From assembly GCF_003096415.1 (NCBI RefSeq), contig NZ_QEKH01000015.1:1-64000 (forward strand): DNA of 64,000 nucleotides, given 5' to 3'. Each line of letters opens with the position of its first letter. The stretch's first letter is position 1. Shown one piece after another: positions 14,780 through 23,838 of the stretch. The position numbers and the translations under genes were made by a program. Source of the stretch: Victivallis vadensis. GTDB lineage: Bacteria; Verrucomicrobiota; Lentisphaeria; Victivallales; Victivallaceae. The notes beneath the pieces are model-generated. The model did not search any database. It was not told the DNA's origin and was given only the letters and a program-made list of their open reading frames with translations.

Positions 14780-17636
14780 TGCGTACATCGTACAGACAGC
14801 GAATCCGCAGGAGAGTTTTCTGGTCTACGGGGAACTCAACTCCAGGGGATTTGCAGCGAAAGGCTACCGGCTTGAGGTGCCGAATCTCGACAATGCGGGC
14901 AATGCGCTGAAGAACGATCTGTTCATGCGCCTATCGGGCTGGCTGGCTTCGCAGAGCCTCGATAAGCGCATCCAGATCCGCTATACGCGGGATGCGGACT
15001 ACCGGGATATTCTGGAACGGTACAAAGAGGACACGGAACAGTATGCCGCCGATCTCTGGAGCCGGAAAATCCGCTCTGAGAATTATGATGATTTCATGCG
15101 GCGAATTGCGGAACGCAGACTGTACCGGGAGTATGTTTCCGTATATTTCAGCAGGGAGCTGCGTCAGTTTATCGGTTCGGATTTCATACCGGAACAGGAA
15201 CAGGACAGGCGCCAGTTTGAACGGGAAGTGACGACCGCCTTTGAAGCAGACCGGACGGAACTGCAGCAATTTTTGAATCAGCCGGTAACTCCGTTGGATC
15301 ACATCGGACTGTACAAGGAATACTACCGCGCGGTCAATAAATCGGCGTTCGATCTGGATATCGATTACGAGGAGGATTTTGAGGCGGATCTCGCCGGAAT
15401 CTACCGTTGCGGCTATGCGAAAACTTCTTCCGAACCTGGTGCGGTGAGTTTTCACTCGGACGGCTATTTCCACAATATCTTCACACTCCATGACTTTCCG
15501 AAAAGCGACCTGACGCCGTTCGCCGGCAACCGCCTGCTGGGAAACGATATTCAGAATTTGACGATAGCAGTCAATATTGAACCGCTGGACACGGAAAAGG
15601 TCATTGAACAGAAACAGAAGCACTGGCGCCGGGTGCGTGCGGACCTGCTGGAAGAAGAGAGCGAAGTTGCGGCCTCCGCCGGGCTGGATGAGCTGACCGA
15701 GCACATTTACCGGCTCGGCAAGGGAGAGGATTCGCCTTTCCGGATTGAGTATGTGATCCATACCTGGAATAAGGATGCCGCTGAACTTCAGAGCGACAGC
15801 ATGATTCTGCGGCAGGCTGCGACTTCAATGCTGACCTCGCTGGACTCCTATGAACTCGGTCTGCAGTCCATGCACAATTTCCTGAAGACGCTGCCGGGGT
15901 ACACCTGGTATAAGCGGCATGATGCGGCACTGGACTGCATGCACCGCCCGCTGGCGGCCATGCTGCCGTTTTCCTGTTCGTTTGTCGGAAAAGGCGCGGA
16001 GGGAAATATTCTGTTCGGAGGTGATCACTGCAATCTGATGACCTTTTCGTTTTTCGACGGCGACACGCCGCAACATACATTGTGCCTGGGCCAGACCGGA
16101 TCGGGGAAGTCGGTCAATTTCGTATCGATTCTCTCGCAGGCATACTACCAGTTTGCCAAGGTCGTGATCATCGAAGAAGGCGGCAGTTACTACAACCTGA
16201 CGCGGATTCACGGGAATGAAGCACAATATATTGTGATCGACCCGAATGCCAACCAGACGTTGAACTACTTTGACACCGGCGGCCTGCCGCTGACTCCGGG
16301 ACAACTTGAATTTGTGACGGCGTTCCTGACCGCCATGTGCGGCGAGAGCAGCGACCTGGAGGTGATTCAGGACCGGACCGCTCTCATCAGCCCGTTCGTC
16401 GCGGCAGTCTATACGGATGCGTATGTCGAATGGCGCAACCGGAACCGCGAAGGACTCGAACAGGCTGCCCGGATGGCGTTGTCCGTGGAAAAACTGATTC
16501 CGTCCATGCCGATCGACCGGAATACTGCGCTGGACGCCTGGATCGAACTGCGGGATGCGCTGGCAGCCCCGGCGGAGAGTCCGGATGAGGCCCGGCGCCG
16601 ACTGAAGGAACTTTACAAATCGTGGACGATCCGGGAGCTCAATGACTATATCATCGAGGATCCGGAGATGCTGCGCAATATTTCGTATGCGTATATGGCG
16701 AAGTCGGATATGCCCTATCACAGTCAGCTGGTGGAGGCGCTGCGCGAAACTTCGCTGCTGCATCTGGATCGCTCCGACCTGAACCGGGTCGCGGCCCGGC
16801 TGGCGGTCTATTCCGTTGAAAGCGGCAAAGGCAGTCTGTTCGACGGAGAAACGACGGTGGATCTCGGCAGACGCTGGGTTCATATCGAACTCGGAAAAAT
16901 CGCGCAGAGCGGTTCCGTACTGCGGAATCTGGTCGGGATCGTGATCAACAATCTGGTGATGAACCAGATCATCAATATGCCGCGCGGCAGCGCCAAACTG
17001 TATTTGTTTGAGGAGCTGGCCCGATTGCTCGCCACGGTTCCCGGAGCGGCGGAGATCGTCAAACAGTCTTATGCCCAGTTGCGGAAATACAAGTGCGTAG
17101 CGGTCACGATCACGCAGTCCGCCGCCCAGATGACGCAGAGCGGTGTGGGGCAGATCGTGATGACGCAGAGCAAGCAGTTTCTGTTTTTGCGCAATACCGA
17201 TGCGGCCGAACTGCGGCTGATCACGAATTATGTGCCGCTTTCGGAGGATGCTCAACAGAACATCCGGAATTTCCCGACGCCGGAACATCTGCCGCCGGGC
17301 AGGAAGTTTTCCTCGTTCCTGCTGGTTGCGCAACGGGCCGGCTGGCCGCTGTGCGGCGTCGGACGGAATTACGCTTCTTCGGCGGTTCTGGCGGCCGCGG
17401 CGACCTCGGGAGGGCTGCACAGCCGGCTGGAACGGCTGATGAAGGAACTTCAGGCGCAGAATGCGGGCTTGCCGTTTGCCGAACTGCTTTTGAGGGCAAT
17501 GGAGATCGCGACGGTCGACAACACGCTGTTTGCGATCCTCGACCGGATCGAAAAACTCGGCAATGAACAGATCAAATCTCTGGTGATCGATGCCAGAATT
17601 GAGTTCAAAACTTTACAGAAAGGAACAATGATATGA
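14766..17636 (+). CDS. virB4: VirB4/TrbE/TraC-type T4SS ATPase
   Basis: The 956-residue protein starts at the ATG at 14766 (AGGAGG upstream). The N-terminal half is the CagE/VirB4-like domain. The RecA-like C-terminal half has Walker A LCLGQTGSGKS near residue 445, then VVIIEEGGSYYNL, Walker B KLYLFEELARLL and AVTITQSAAQM, the usual VirB4 motifs. It powers substrate transfer and pilus biogenesis at the inner membrane. It is the largest conserved gene of the operon and the most certain sign of a type IV secretion system. No truncation or frameshift is visible. Confidence 0.9.
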   Translation: MRLPNAYIVQTANPQESFLVYGELNSRGFAAKGYRLEVPNLDNAGNALKNDLFMRLSGWLASQSLDKRIQIRYTRDADYRDILERYKEDTEQYAADLWSRKIRSENYDDFMRRIAERRLYREYVSVYFSRELRQFIGSDFIPEQEQDRRQFEREVTTAFEADRTELQQFLNQPVTPLDHIGLYKEYYRAVNKSAFDLDIDYEEDFEADLAGIYRCGYAKTSSEPGAVSFHSDGYFHNIFTLHDFPKSDLTPFAGNRLLGNDIQNLTIAVNIEPLDTEKVIEQKQKHWRRVRADLLEEESEVAASAGLDELTEHIYRLGKGEDSPFRIEYVIHTWNKDAAELQSDSMILRQAATSMLTSLDSYELGLQSMHNFLKTLPGYTWYKRHDAALDCMHRPLAAMLPFSCSFVGKGAEGNILFGGDHCNLMTFSFFDGDTPQHTLCLGQTGSGKSVNFVSILSQAYYQFAKVVIIEEGGSYYNLTRIHGNEAQYIVIDPNANQTLNYFDTGGLPLTPGQLEFVTAFLTAMCGESSDLEVIQDRTALISPFVAAVYTDAYVEWRNRNREGLEQAARMALSVEKLIPSMPIDRNTALDAWIELRDALAAPAESPDEARRRLKELYKSWTIRELNDYIIEDPEMLRNISYAYMAKSDMPYHSQLVEALRETSLLHLDRSDLNRVAARLAVYSVESGKGSLFDGETTVDLGRRWVHIELGKIAQSGSVLRNLVGIVINNLVMNQIINMPRGSAKLYLFEELARLLATVPGAAEIVKQSYAQLRKYKCVAVTITQSAAQMTQSGVGQIVMTQSKQFLFLRNTDAAELRLITNYVPLSEDAQQNIRNFPTPEHLPPGRKFSSFLLVAQRAGWPLCGVGRNYASSAVLAAAATSGGLHSRLERLMKELQAQNAGLPFAELLLRAMEIATVDNTLFAILDRIEKLGNEQIKSLVIDARIEFKTLQKGTMI

Positions 17637-17671
17637 AGAACGACCAAGACAATCGCCGGAGCTTGAAATGA
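17633..17671 (+). CDS. tiny overlapping ORF 1 (12 residues)
   Basis: ATG at 17633 overlaps the VirB4 stop (ATGA) and encodes MKNDQDNRRSLK. AAAGGA lies about 10 nt upstream. Its stop overlaps the next tiny ORF in the same way. It may serve only to pass ribosomes on. Confidence 0.25.
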   Translation: MKNDQDNRRSLK

Positions 17672-17733
17672 AAATTCCAGTTCTCAATGAAGGCATCAAA
17701 ATATCAATCAGTTTACAGGAGGCATTATGTTAA
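17668..17733 (+). CDS. tiny overlapping ORF 2 (21 residues)
   Basis: ATG at 17668 overlaps the stop of the preceding 12-residue ORF and encodes MKIPVLNEGIKISISLQEAL plus Cys. It ends 7 nt inside the coiled-coil gene. CGGAG precedes it. Together the two ORFs form an unbroken chain of overlaps from virB4 to the 925-residue gene. Confidence 0.25.
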   Translation: MKIPVLNEGIKISISLQEALC

Positions 17734-20504
17734 AACACTCACTGCTTGCGACAGCTCTTACCGGAATCATGCTCTGCAGCCATGGAGCCAGAGTATTTTA
17801 CCAGTCCGAGGAGGCGGCACGGAGCTACCAGATTCCGGTGACGGCGGATCAGGTCGGCCATACGGCCACTTTTCTCGGATGCGCCCAGCGGTTCAACGAC
17901 AATTATCTGCACATCGTGATCTACCTGACTGATCCGGAGGGAACCCGGCTCGGCCAGACGATCCTCGACACGAAAGTGACGGCGAGCATCAGCCTGATCA
18001 AGACGACGCAGCTGATTGAGGGAAATTACGTCCTTGCAGAAACCGGCAACGGCGACGATCCCACCAGGGGCGAGATGGTGATGGCGACGGCGATCGACTG
18101 GGACGCCCCCGGCGACGATATCGGCAATCTGCAGGAGGAGTGGAATCAGATGCTTGACGATCTCAAGGATGAACTGAGCGGCGAGCTGGATTCCCGGACC
18201 GCAGAATTGCAGGGTAAAATCACAGAGCTGCAAAAACAGTTGAATGACGCGATTTCCAAACACGATGCGGATCAGGCGGCGATCCTGAAAAAGATCGAAG
18301 AGTTTCAAAAAGAGATTTCCACCTTGGAAACGGAGCTGAAAGCCAGAATTGCAGAATTGGAAAAAGCCAAAGGCGAGTTGCAGGCGGAACAGGATCAGCT
18401 TCGTGCGGATCATGAAAAGGATATTGCGGCACTGAATGCCCGGATCAATGAACTGGATTCCAAGTTCGGAGCCGAGATATCCAAGATTCAGAACATGATC
18501 ACGCAGCTCACGCAGAACATGGAACAACTTGAAGATCGCTTTTCCGCGACCGACGAGGAACTGAAAGATAAAATCGAACAGCTTGAAAAGGAGCAACAAG
18601 AAATTCGGCAGGAGATCGCCGAAGGCAATCCTGAACTCAACGCCAGACTTGACACACTTGAAAAACAGCAGCAGGAGTTGGAAAACAGGCTGGATGAGGA
18701 AACGGAGGCGCTTCGCAGCGAGATTTCCGAGCTGAGCAAACAGCAGAATCAACTCCGGCAGGAACTGGAGCTTGCGAAGATCAGGCATGACAGCGATATC
18801 GCGTCGATCCGAAGCCGGATCGATTCGGAAACCGCCACGCTGAAAGCCGCGCATGAGGCGGATATCAAACTGCTCGAACAGTCGATTTCCAACCTAGATT
18901 CCAAATACACCGCAGAGTCCGGACGGCTCAGTTCGGAACTGGAGAGGACCAACGACCGGCTGGCAGAACTGGAAAAGGCGTATGCGGCCGGCAACAAGGA
19001 GCTTGAAAGCGAGATCAATGCTCTGAAGCTGGATCAACTGTCGCTGTCCAACCGGATTGCGAATCTGGAAGCGGCGCATTCGCGTGATGTTTCCTCGCTG
19101 CAGTCGCAGATCAACGAGAAGAATGCGGCGTTGAACGACAAAATCGACAGCGCCGTGGCCGATCTGCGTCAGGAGCAGCTTGCCGCCGAAAACCGGTATC
19201 GGGAGCAGGTCCGGGAGCTGAATGACCGCCTTGCCGGTCTGGAATCGAAATTGGACGCCAAAGTCGATCGCCTGAGCGACGCCGATCGGGAGCTGTATAA
19301 GGAGATCGCCGCTCTGCGCGAAAAGCTGGCGGGGCATCAGGCAGAACTGGAAGCGGTCAAGGCCGCCCATGAACGGGACATCGCCGCTCTTGAGGAACAA
19401 TACCGCGAACTTGACGCCAAATATCAGGCCGACAAGGCGGAACTCGATTCCCGGATTGCCGACATCGAAACCGATATTGTAGGGCTTCGTGAGAAGCACG
19501 AGGCGGATGTTGCGGCTATCCGCGCGGAAATCGATGAGGCCGCGCAGGGACTCAATGAGGAAATCAAAACTCTCTATCAGGAACTGGCGGCGCAGAAAGA
19601 GGCGATGGAAATTCATAAACAGGAAGTGGTTCAGGCGATAGACCGTATTCAACAACAGATTTCCCTGCTGGATGAGGCGATCAACGAGCGGCTGGCCAAC
19701 CTTGAAAACCGGATTCGCTACTCCGTCTATTCGGATGAGAGGTTGGCCGAACTGAAGAAAGAATACGAACAGAAAGTCCGGGAAAAGGAAGCGGAAATCG
19801 CCGCGCTGGATATCGAAATCAGAAAACAGCAGGCGGCCGGTCAGGACGTTGCGTTGTTGCTCGAACAGCGCAACCAGGCGCTCACGGAACTCGAAAAGCT
19901 GCGGAATGAACTCAAGGATATCGAATTTGCGATCGTAATTCGCAACGATGAGTCAGAATTTGCGGTTCACGAGGCTGAAATCCTGCAACTGAAGAAAGAA
20001 CTGGCTGCGTTGCGAAATTCGACTGACGCTCTGATCAAGGATCTGCAGCAGCAGTTGATCAATACGGAGAAGAAACTGCTGGCGTTGATCGAGGAAATCA
20101 AGGCCGGCGCCGCAGGCGAGGATCAGGAACTCCGGCAGGAGCTGGAAGCGTTCAAGGAACAAGTTCTCGAATTGATTGAAAAACTGCAGGCCGGCCAGAC
20201 CGGAGGCGACGACGCCTTGAAACAACTGATTGAGGAATTGGACGCCTCCCACAAAGAGTTGCTGGCGAAGTTGGAACAGCAATTCGCGGACCGTCTGGAG
20301 GAACTGAAGGTTCAGCAGGACAAGCAGTACGACAATCTCCGGACAACGATAAGCGATCTTGCGCTGCAGCAGCGATACTCCAACGGAGGCTTTTACGAGC
20401 GTAGTTCTTATCAACTGCCGAACATCGAATCAGAAGAAGTGCCGGCGGATAATCGCGATCTTCGGGTAAGTCCCGATAAAACTCTTGAAATGGAAAATTT
20501 TTAA
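17727..20504 (+). CDS. secreted giant coiled-coil protein of the T4SS operon
   Basis: The 925-residue protein starts with a signal peptide (MLKHSLLATALTGIMLCSHG). A beta-rich domain of about 110 residues follows (YQIPVTADQVGHTATFLGC, NNYLHIVIYLTDPEG-like block). From about residue 130 to 880 it is almost uninterrupted heptad-type coiled coil, with repeated blocks such as KAAHERDIAALEEQYRELD. There are few breaks and no cysteines after the N-terminal domain. A polar tail with FYERSSYQL ends the chain. AGGAGG precedes the ATG. Such a rod would be roughly 110 nm long if fully extended. It is not a standard VirB component; a periplasmic or surface rod, or adhesin, is the inference. It is flanked by virB4 and a lipoprotein gene. 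Confidence 0.75.
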   Translation: MLKHSLLATALTGIMLCSHGARVFYQSEEAARSYQIPVTADQVGHTATFLGCAQRFNDNYLHIVIYLTDPEGTRLGQTILDTKVTASISLIKTTQLIEGNYVLAETGNGDDPTRGEMVMATAIDWDAPGDDIGNLQEEWNQMLDDLKDELSGELDSRTAELQGKITELQKQLNDAISKHDADQAAILKKIEEFQKEISTLETELKARIAELEKAKGELQAEQDQLRADHEKDIAALNARINELDSKFGAEISKIQNMITQLTQNMEQLEDRFSATDEELKDKIEQLEKEQQEIRQEIAEGNPELNARLDTLEKQQQELENRLDEETEALRSEISELSKQQNQLRQELELAKIRHDSDIASIRSRIDSETATLKAAHEADIKLLEQSISNLDSKYTAESGRLSSELERTNDRLAELEKAYAAGNKELESEINALKLDQLSLSNRIANLEAAHSRDVSSLQSQINEKNAALNDKIDSAVADLRQEQLAAENRYREQVRELNDRLAGLESKLDAKVDRLSDADRELYKEIAALREKLAGHQAELEAVKAAHERDIAALEEQYRELDAKYQADKAELDSRIADIETDIVGLREKHEADVAAIRAEIDEAAQGLNEEIKTLYQELAAQKEAMEIHKQEVVQAIDRIQQQISLLDEAINERLANLENRIRYSVYSDERLAELKKEYEQKVREKEAEIAALDIEIRKQQAAGQDVALLLEQRNQALTELEKLRNELKDIEFAIVIRNDESEFAVHEAEILQLKKELAALRNSTDALIKDLQQQLINTEKKLLALIEEIKAGAAGEDQELRQELEAFKEQVLELIEKLQAGQTGGDDALKQLIEELDASHKELLAKLEQQFADRLEELKVQQDKQYDNLRTTISDLALQQRYSNGGFYERSSYQLPNIESEEVPADNRDLRVSPDKTLEMENF

Positions 20505-20519
20505 TGGAAGGAACTGAGT

Positions 20520-20969
20520 ATGAAACGAATTGTGATGATGATATGTGCGGGAGCGATCGGAGCGGCGGCATTGTGCGGCTGTTCGTCGAGCCAGTTGGCG
20601 AATACGTCAGCTTCCGGCCTGCTGGCCCCGGCCCTCGGCCTTGGCGGCGGACTTGCCGGATTGTATGCGACCGAGGACGAGGATGTCGGCACGCAGCTGG
20701 CGGCAACCGGTGCGGCGGCAGCGGGAGCTTTCCTGCTCGGCCAGTTCATTGAGAACGACTTCAAGGAAGAGAAGGCCAAAGAGTACCGGGCCGGTTACGA
20801 CCTCGGCCGGGCGAACTCCATCAAGGAACTGTACTGGCTGACGCAACAGCTTCACCGTGCGCAGGATGGCGATCAGCCGCAGATGCAGATGTATGAACTG
20901 CCGGTGCAGTACCCGGCCGATGGCGCGAAGTATGTCCCGGATACGGTCTATCTGCCGGTCGTCAAGTAG
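20520..20969 (+). CDS. outer-membrane lipoprotein of the T4SS operon (VirB7-position)
   Basis: The 149-residue protein has a lipoprotein signal peptide with lipobox ALCGC (acylated Cys21). Two glycine/alanine-rich hydrophobic stretches follow (LLAPALGLGGGLAGLYA and ATGAAAAGAFLLGQFI), then a soluble C-terminal part with several Gln and Tyr residues. It starts 15 bp after the coiled-coil gene. By position and lipidation it could replace VirB7 in the outer-membrane core complex, but I see no sequence match, and it is longer than typical VirB7. Confidence 0.65.
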   Translation: MKRIVMMICAGAIGAAALCGCSSSQLANTSASGLLAPALGLGGGLAGLYATEDEDVGTQLAATGAAAAGAFLLGQFIENDFKEEKAKEYRAGYDLGRANSIKELYWLTQQLHRAQDGDQPQMQMYELPVQYPADGAKYVPDTVYLPVVK

Positions 20970-20980
20970 GAGATGCAACG

Positions 20981-21862
20981 ATGAAAATGGCGAAATATAC
21001 CGCTGCAGTCCTGTTTGCCGCGCTTCTCTGTGCCCCGCCGCCGGCGATGGCGTTTCTGCAGGAAGTGCATGACAGCGTGATCTATGTGCACAACACGATC
21101 AAGGCGATTCAGGACGAAGCTTATCAGCAGATGGCATTGGATATCGGCGCCGACCAGCTCGGAACGACCGGCGAAATCCTGAAAACCAGCGTGGACACGT
21201 TGAAAGTCACCAAAGATACCTTCGATGTCTGCAAGGACACCTACGATACCGCTATGGATATCTCCGGCTACATCGGTGATCCGATGAAGCTGACTTCCTA
21301 CCTGAACTCGCGCTTCTGGCACGAGAACGAGATCTCCGCCGCGCTGAACATCACCCGCGACGCGATGGAAATGGCCGACGGCGATGTCGCCTATACCGGC
21401 GAAATCGAATCGATGCTGCATCAGGTCGATTACGCGGTCGCCGACGTTCAATTGAAGCAGTCGGAGAATCTGGCGGAAACTCAGAAAGGGGCGATTGCGG
21501 TTCACAAGTTCATGTCGGAATGGGGGCCGAAGGCGCTGATTCAACTGGCCGATCTGAACCGGGAGGACCAGAAATACAATCCGCGCGAATCCTCGCTGAC
21601 GGAAATGCAGTACGCAGCTTACCGGAACGGCATCTGGCAGTCCAACACGCTCGGACAGATGTTCGCGGCGCAGACCGCCCACTCCGCGATGGTGGCGCAG
21701 CAGCTCTACATGGAAAATGTGCGCACGGATCAGGCGGACTACGACCGTGCCAAAGCGATCTATGACAACCGGAATCTGACGGAAGCCGGGAAAGCGGCGC
21801 TTGAGTCCAAAGGGGCCATATCCGGCAATTTCATCGACGCAATTCTGGGAGATGACGAATGA
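20981..21862 (+). CDS. VirB5/TrbJ-like periplasmic T4SS protein
   Basis: The 293-residue protein has a cleavable signal peptide ending AMA-F. It is then nearly all helical, with long Gln/Asp-rich helices (IQDEAYQQMALDIGADQLG, AAQTAHSAMVAQQLYMENV) as in the TrbJ/VirB5 family of minor pilus-tip proteins. It lies directly before the TrbL/VirB6-like gene, the usual trbJ-trbL neighbourhood, and overlaps it by 4 nt. The assignment is by architecture and synteny. Confidence 0.65.
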   Translation: MKMAKYTAAVLFAALLCAPPPAMAFLQEVHDSVIYVHNTIKAIQDEAYQQMALDIGADQLGTTGEILKTSVDTLKVTKDTFDVCKDTYDTAMDISGYIGDPMKLTSYLNSRFWHENEISAALNITRDAMEMADGDVAYTGEIESMLHQVDYAVADVQLKQSENLAETQKGAIAVHKFMSEWGPKALIQLADLNREDQKYNPRESSLTEMQYAAYRNGIWQSNTLGQMFAAQTAHSAMVAQQLYMENVRTDQADYDRAKAIYDNRNLTEAGKAALESKGAISGNFIDAILGDDE

Positions 21863-22866
21863 AACCGGAAATGGCATTGCAAAACATCATGCAGGTGATG
21901 GTCGATATTCTGGACAAGATGCACATGGTCTGTCTGGCGTTCGCCCTGCTGCTGATCCTGCTCTCCGTCTACCGGCAGTATTCGCAATTCGGGGAGTTCC
22001 TCGGATTGAAATACATGGCGGGCGTACTGCTGACGATCGTCCTGATCGGGCTGTTCCCGGAAGTCTCGGATTACCTCTTCCGGGCCATGTTGAAGTGGGG
22101 GCGGCAGGTCACTGCCGAAGCGGAGGCGGTGATGAAGGTCCTGTTCGATATTGAAATCGACGGAGCCTGGTATGACTCGATCGTCGTGGGGATTTCGAGC
22201 GTGATGTACAAAGGGGGCATCTGGATCGGCCGTTTTATCCGGGAGATCATGGTCATCGTGCTGTGCGGTTTGTTCCTGATCCTGAAAACCCTGTCGCCGA
22301 TCTTCATTGCGATGCTTGCCGTGCCGGAAACCAAAAGCGTTGCGATCAATTTCCTGACCGTGGCGTTCGGATTGGTAATGACGCCTCTTTGCATGTTGTT
22401 CGGCGACCTTGCGATGATCTGGGTTGCGGCCCAGATGTGGGAGCAGACCGGGATGCTTGCCGCCGTCACGGCTGCAACCGGAAGCCTGGCCGGCGGCGCG
22501 GTCGGCGGAAGCCTGACGGTGCTGGCGAGTTCACCGCCCGGAGCCATCACGGTTGCCGCCGGAGCAGCCGGGGCGCTGATCGCTTTCGTTTGCGTGTTTG
22601 TCCTGTTGTGCGTGGTGATGTATGTGGGAATTCCGTGGGCCTGCATTTCGCTTTTCCGCGGAGCGGGAATCGGCAATGCGCTGGCGATGTCGCTCAATAC
22701 CGCCTCCAATGTGATGGCGGTGGTCAGAACCGGCCAGACTGCCGCCAGATCGGCGCCGGGAGGGCTTGGAACCGTTTCAAAGGCATTACACGCCAGAAGC
22801 GCTGCAGCCAATCCGGCCGGAGCCGCCGGGGCGGGACGCTCCCCGGCCGGAAAGGAGGAAGCATGA
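21859..22866 (+). CDS. TrbL/VirB6-like polytopic T4SS membrane protein
   Basis: The 335-residue protein has about six to seven transmembrane helices, for example VCLAFALLLILLSVY, YMAGVLLTIVLIGLF and EIMVIVLCGLFLILKTLSPIFIAML. There is a long Gly/Ala-rich loop, and the C-terminus is Ala/Gly/Pro-rich and polar, as in TrbL/VirB6. Its ATG overlaps the stop of the VirB5-like gene. VirB6 proteins form part of the inner-membrane translocation channel. The next plus-strand gene begins only after a 360-bp gap filled by an antisense gene. Confidence 0.75.
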   Translation: MKPEMALQNIMQVMVDILDKMHMVCLAFALLLILLSVYRQYSQFGEFLGLKYMAGVLLTIVLIGLFPEVSDYLFRAMLKWGRQVTAEAEAVMKVLFDIEIDGAWYDSIVVGISSVMYKGGIWIGRFIREIMVIVLCGLFLILKTLSPIFIAMLAVPETKSVAINFLTVAFGLVMTPLCMLFGDLAMIWVAAQMWEQTGMLAAVTAATGSLAGGAVGGSLTVLASSPPGAITVAAGAAGALIAFVCVFVLLCVVMYVGIPWACISLFRGAGIGNALAMSLNTASNVMAVVRTGQTAARSAPGGLGTVSKALHARSAAANPAGAAGAGRSPAGKEEA

Positions 22867-22871
22867 AACGG

Positions 22872-23147
22872 TCACTCTTTGTCTTTCCCGGCCGGATTCT
22901 CGTTGAAGAACAATGTTTCCGGCGCGGGCGTGGAGTGCTTGCGGATATTTTCCCGTTGAATCCGGTGGATTTCCCGGGCGTCTTTGATCGCCTGCCGGCG
23001 TCTCGCCGCTTTCCGGCGGTCAGCCTCGGCCTGCTTTTCCATAAGCTCGGTCTGGCGTTTGATGTTCGCTCGGGTTTCCTCCGATTCGCCGCAGCCGGTG
23101 AAAACGAAACCCGCAAGGCAGGCTCCGAGGATCAGGAATTTCTTCAT
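22872..23147 (-). CDS. small antisense lipoprotein, TrbK-like entry-exclusion candidate
   Basis: This 91-residue protein is encoded on the minus strand inside the plus-strand T4SS operon. It has a lipoprotein signal (MKKFLILGACLAGFVFTGC, Cys19 acylated), then a short charged helix (RQTELMEKQAEADRRKAARRRQ) and a disordered tail. AAAGGA precedes the ATG at 23147. In RP4-type systems trbK, a small lipoprotein gene next to trbJ and trbL, blocks entry of a second copy of the element. Position and form fit that role here, but the reversed strand is unusual and I see no sequence match to TrbK. Confidence 0.55.
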   Translation of the reverse strand: MKKFLILGACLAGFVFTGCGESEETRANIKRQTELMEKQAEADRRKAARRRQAIKDAREIHRIQRENIRKHSTPAPETLFFNENPAGKDKE

Positions 23148-23182
23148 AGCAGTTCCTTTCTTTGGAAAAGTTGTTACAAACG

Positions 23183-23216
23183 GGTCTGCCCGTTCACTGA
23201 TCAGAACGGGCAGACC
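23183..23216. repeat. perfect 13-bp palindrome with 8-nt loop
   Basis: GGTCTGCCCGTTC pairs perfectly with GAACGGGCAGACC around ACTGATCA. It lies between the starts of the divergent antisense lipoprotein gene and the VirB8-like gene. It resembles the palindrome at 10048-10080 (consensus TCTGC-S-CG-Y-TCA). It may be an operator or a hairpin in the long T4SS transcript. Confidence 0.6.
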
Positions 23217-23229
23217 GGAAAGGCAATAT

Positions 23230-23838
23230 ATGTCTGCTGAAATTTATCATCCCACTGCCTGTGAACTGGTTTGCCGGGAACGTCGGTTACTCGTTTTCTG
23301 GATCGTTTATCATGCCGTCATCTGGATTGCCATTGCATTGGGCGCGTTTTTCGCGGTCCAGTATATGACCATGCCGGACCGGGTGCTGGTCCTGGGACGC
23401 GACCGCAATATCTACCTGGGCAATTCCGCACCGGTGGAGTCCCGGATCGTAATTGAGGACATCGCACTGCGGGCGGCCTATGCACTGCTGTCGCGCCGGT
23501 ACGATTCCCGGGACGACCGGCTGCTGGAAATGGTCTGTACGAAGCGCGGCCTCGGGCGGGCGCGCAACTATCTGGACAGTACCCGGGAGTTGTTCGAGCG
23601 GCGGATGCTGATGCAGGAGATCGAACACTGTTCGGTCGAATACGTCAGTTCCGGCGGCGGATATTTCGCTCTGGTCAAGGGAATCCTGAACCTGAGCGGC
23701 ATCTATTTCGGCTATCCGCACATTCAGAAACGCGACTTCGCGCTGCTGATGCGGCTGGAACGCTCGGCTTCGGATTTCGAGCTGCCGTTCCGGGTGGAAG
23801 GACTGAAACTGTATGAGGAGGAACATCAGGATGAATGA
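23230..23838 (+). CDS. VirB8/TraE-like T4SS protein, first copy
   Basis: From the ATG at 23230 (AAAGG upstream) the protein has 202 residues. It has a cytoplasmic N-terminus of about 20 residues, one transmembrane helix (LLVFWIVYHAVIWIAIALGAFFAVQY) and a periplasmic alpha+beta domain. This is the bitopic plan of VirB8/TraE/TrbF inner-membrane scaffold proteins. The open frame extends far upstream, but that part is antisense to the lipoprotein gene. The stop lies 8 nt inside the next gene. Confidence 0.6.
   Translation: MSAEIYHPTACELVCRERRLLVFWIVYHAVIWIAIALGAFFAVQYMTMPDRVLVLGRDRNIYLGNSAPVESRIVIEDIALRAAYALLSRRYDSRDDRLLEMVCTKRGLGRARNYLDSTRELFERRMLMQEIEHCSVEYVSSGGGYFALVKGILNLSGIYFGYPHIQKRDFALLMRLERSASDFELPFRVEGLKLYEEEHQDE

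Noticed and set aside
15825-17420. 531-codon open frame antisense to virB4
   Set aside because: It is a shadow of a conserved ATPase gene with no ribosome-binding site or motif.
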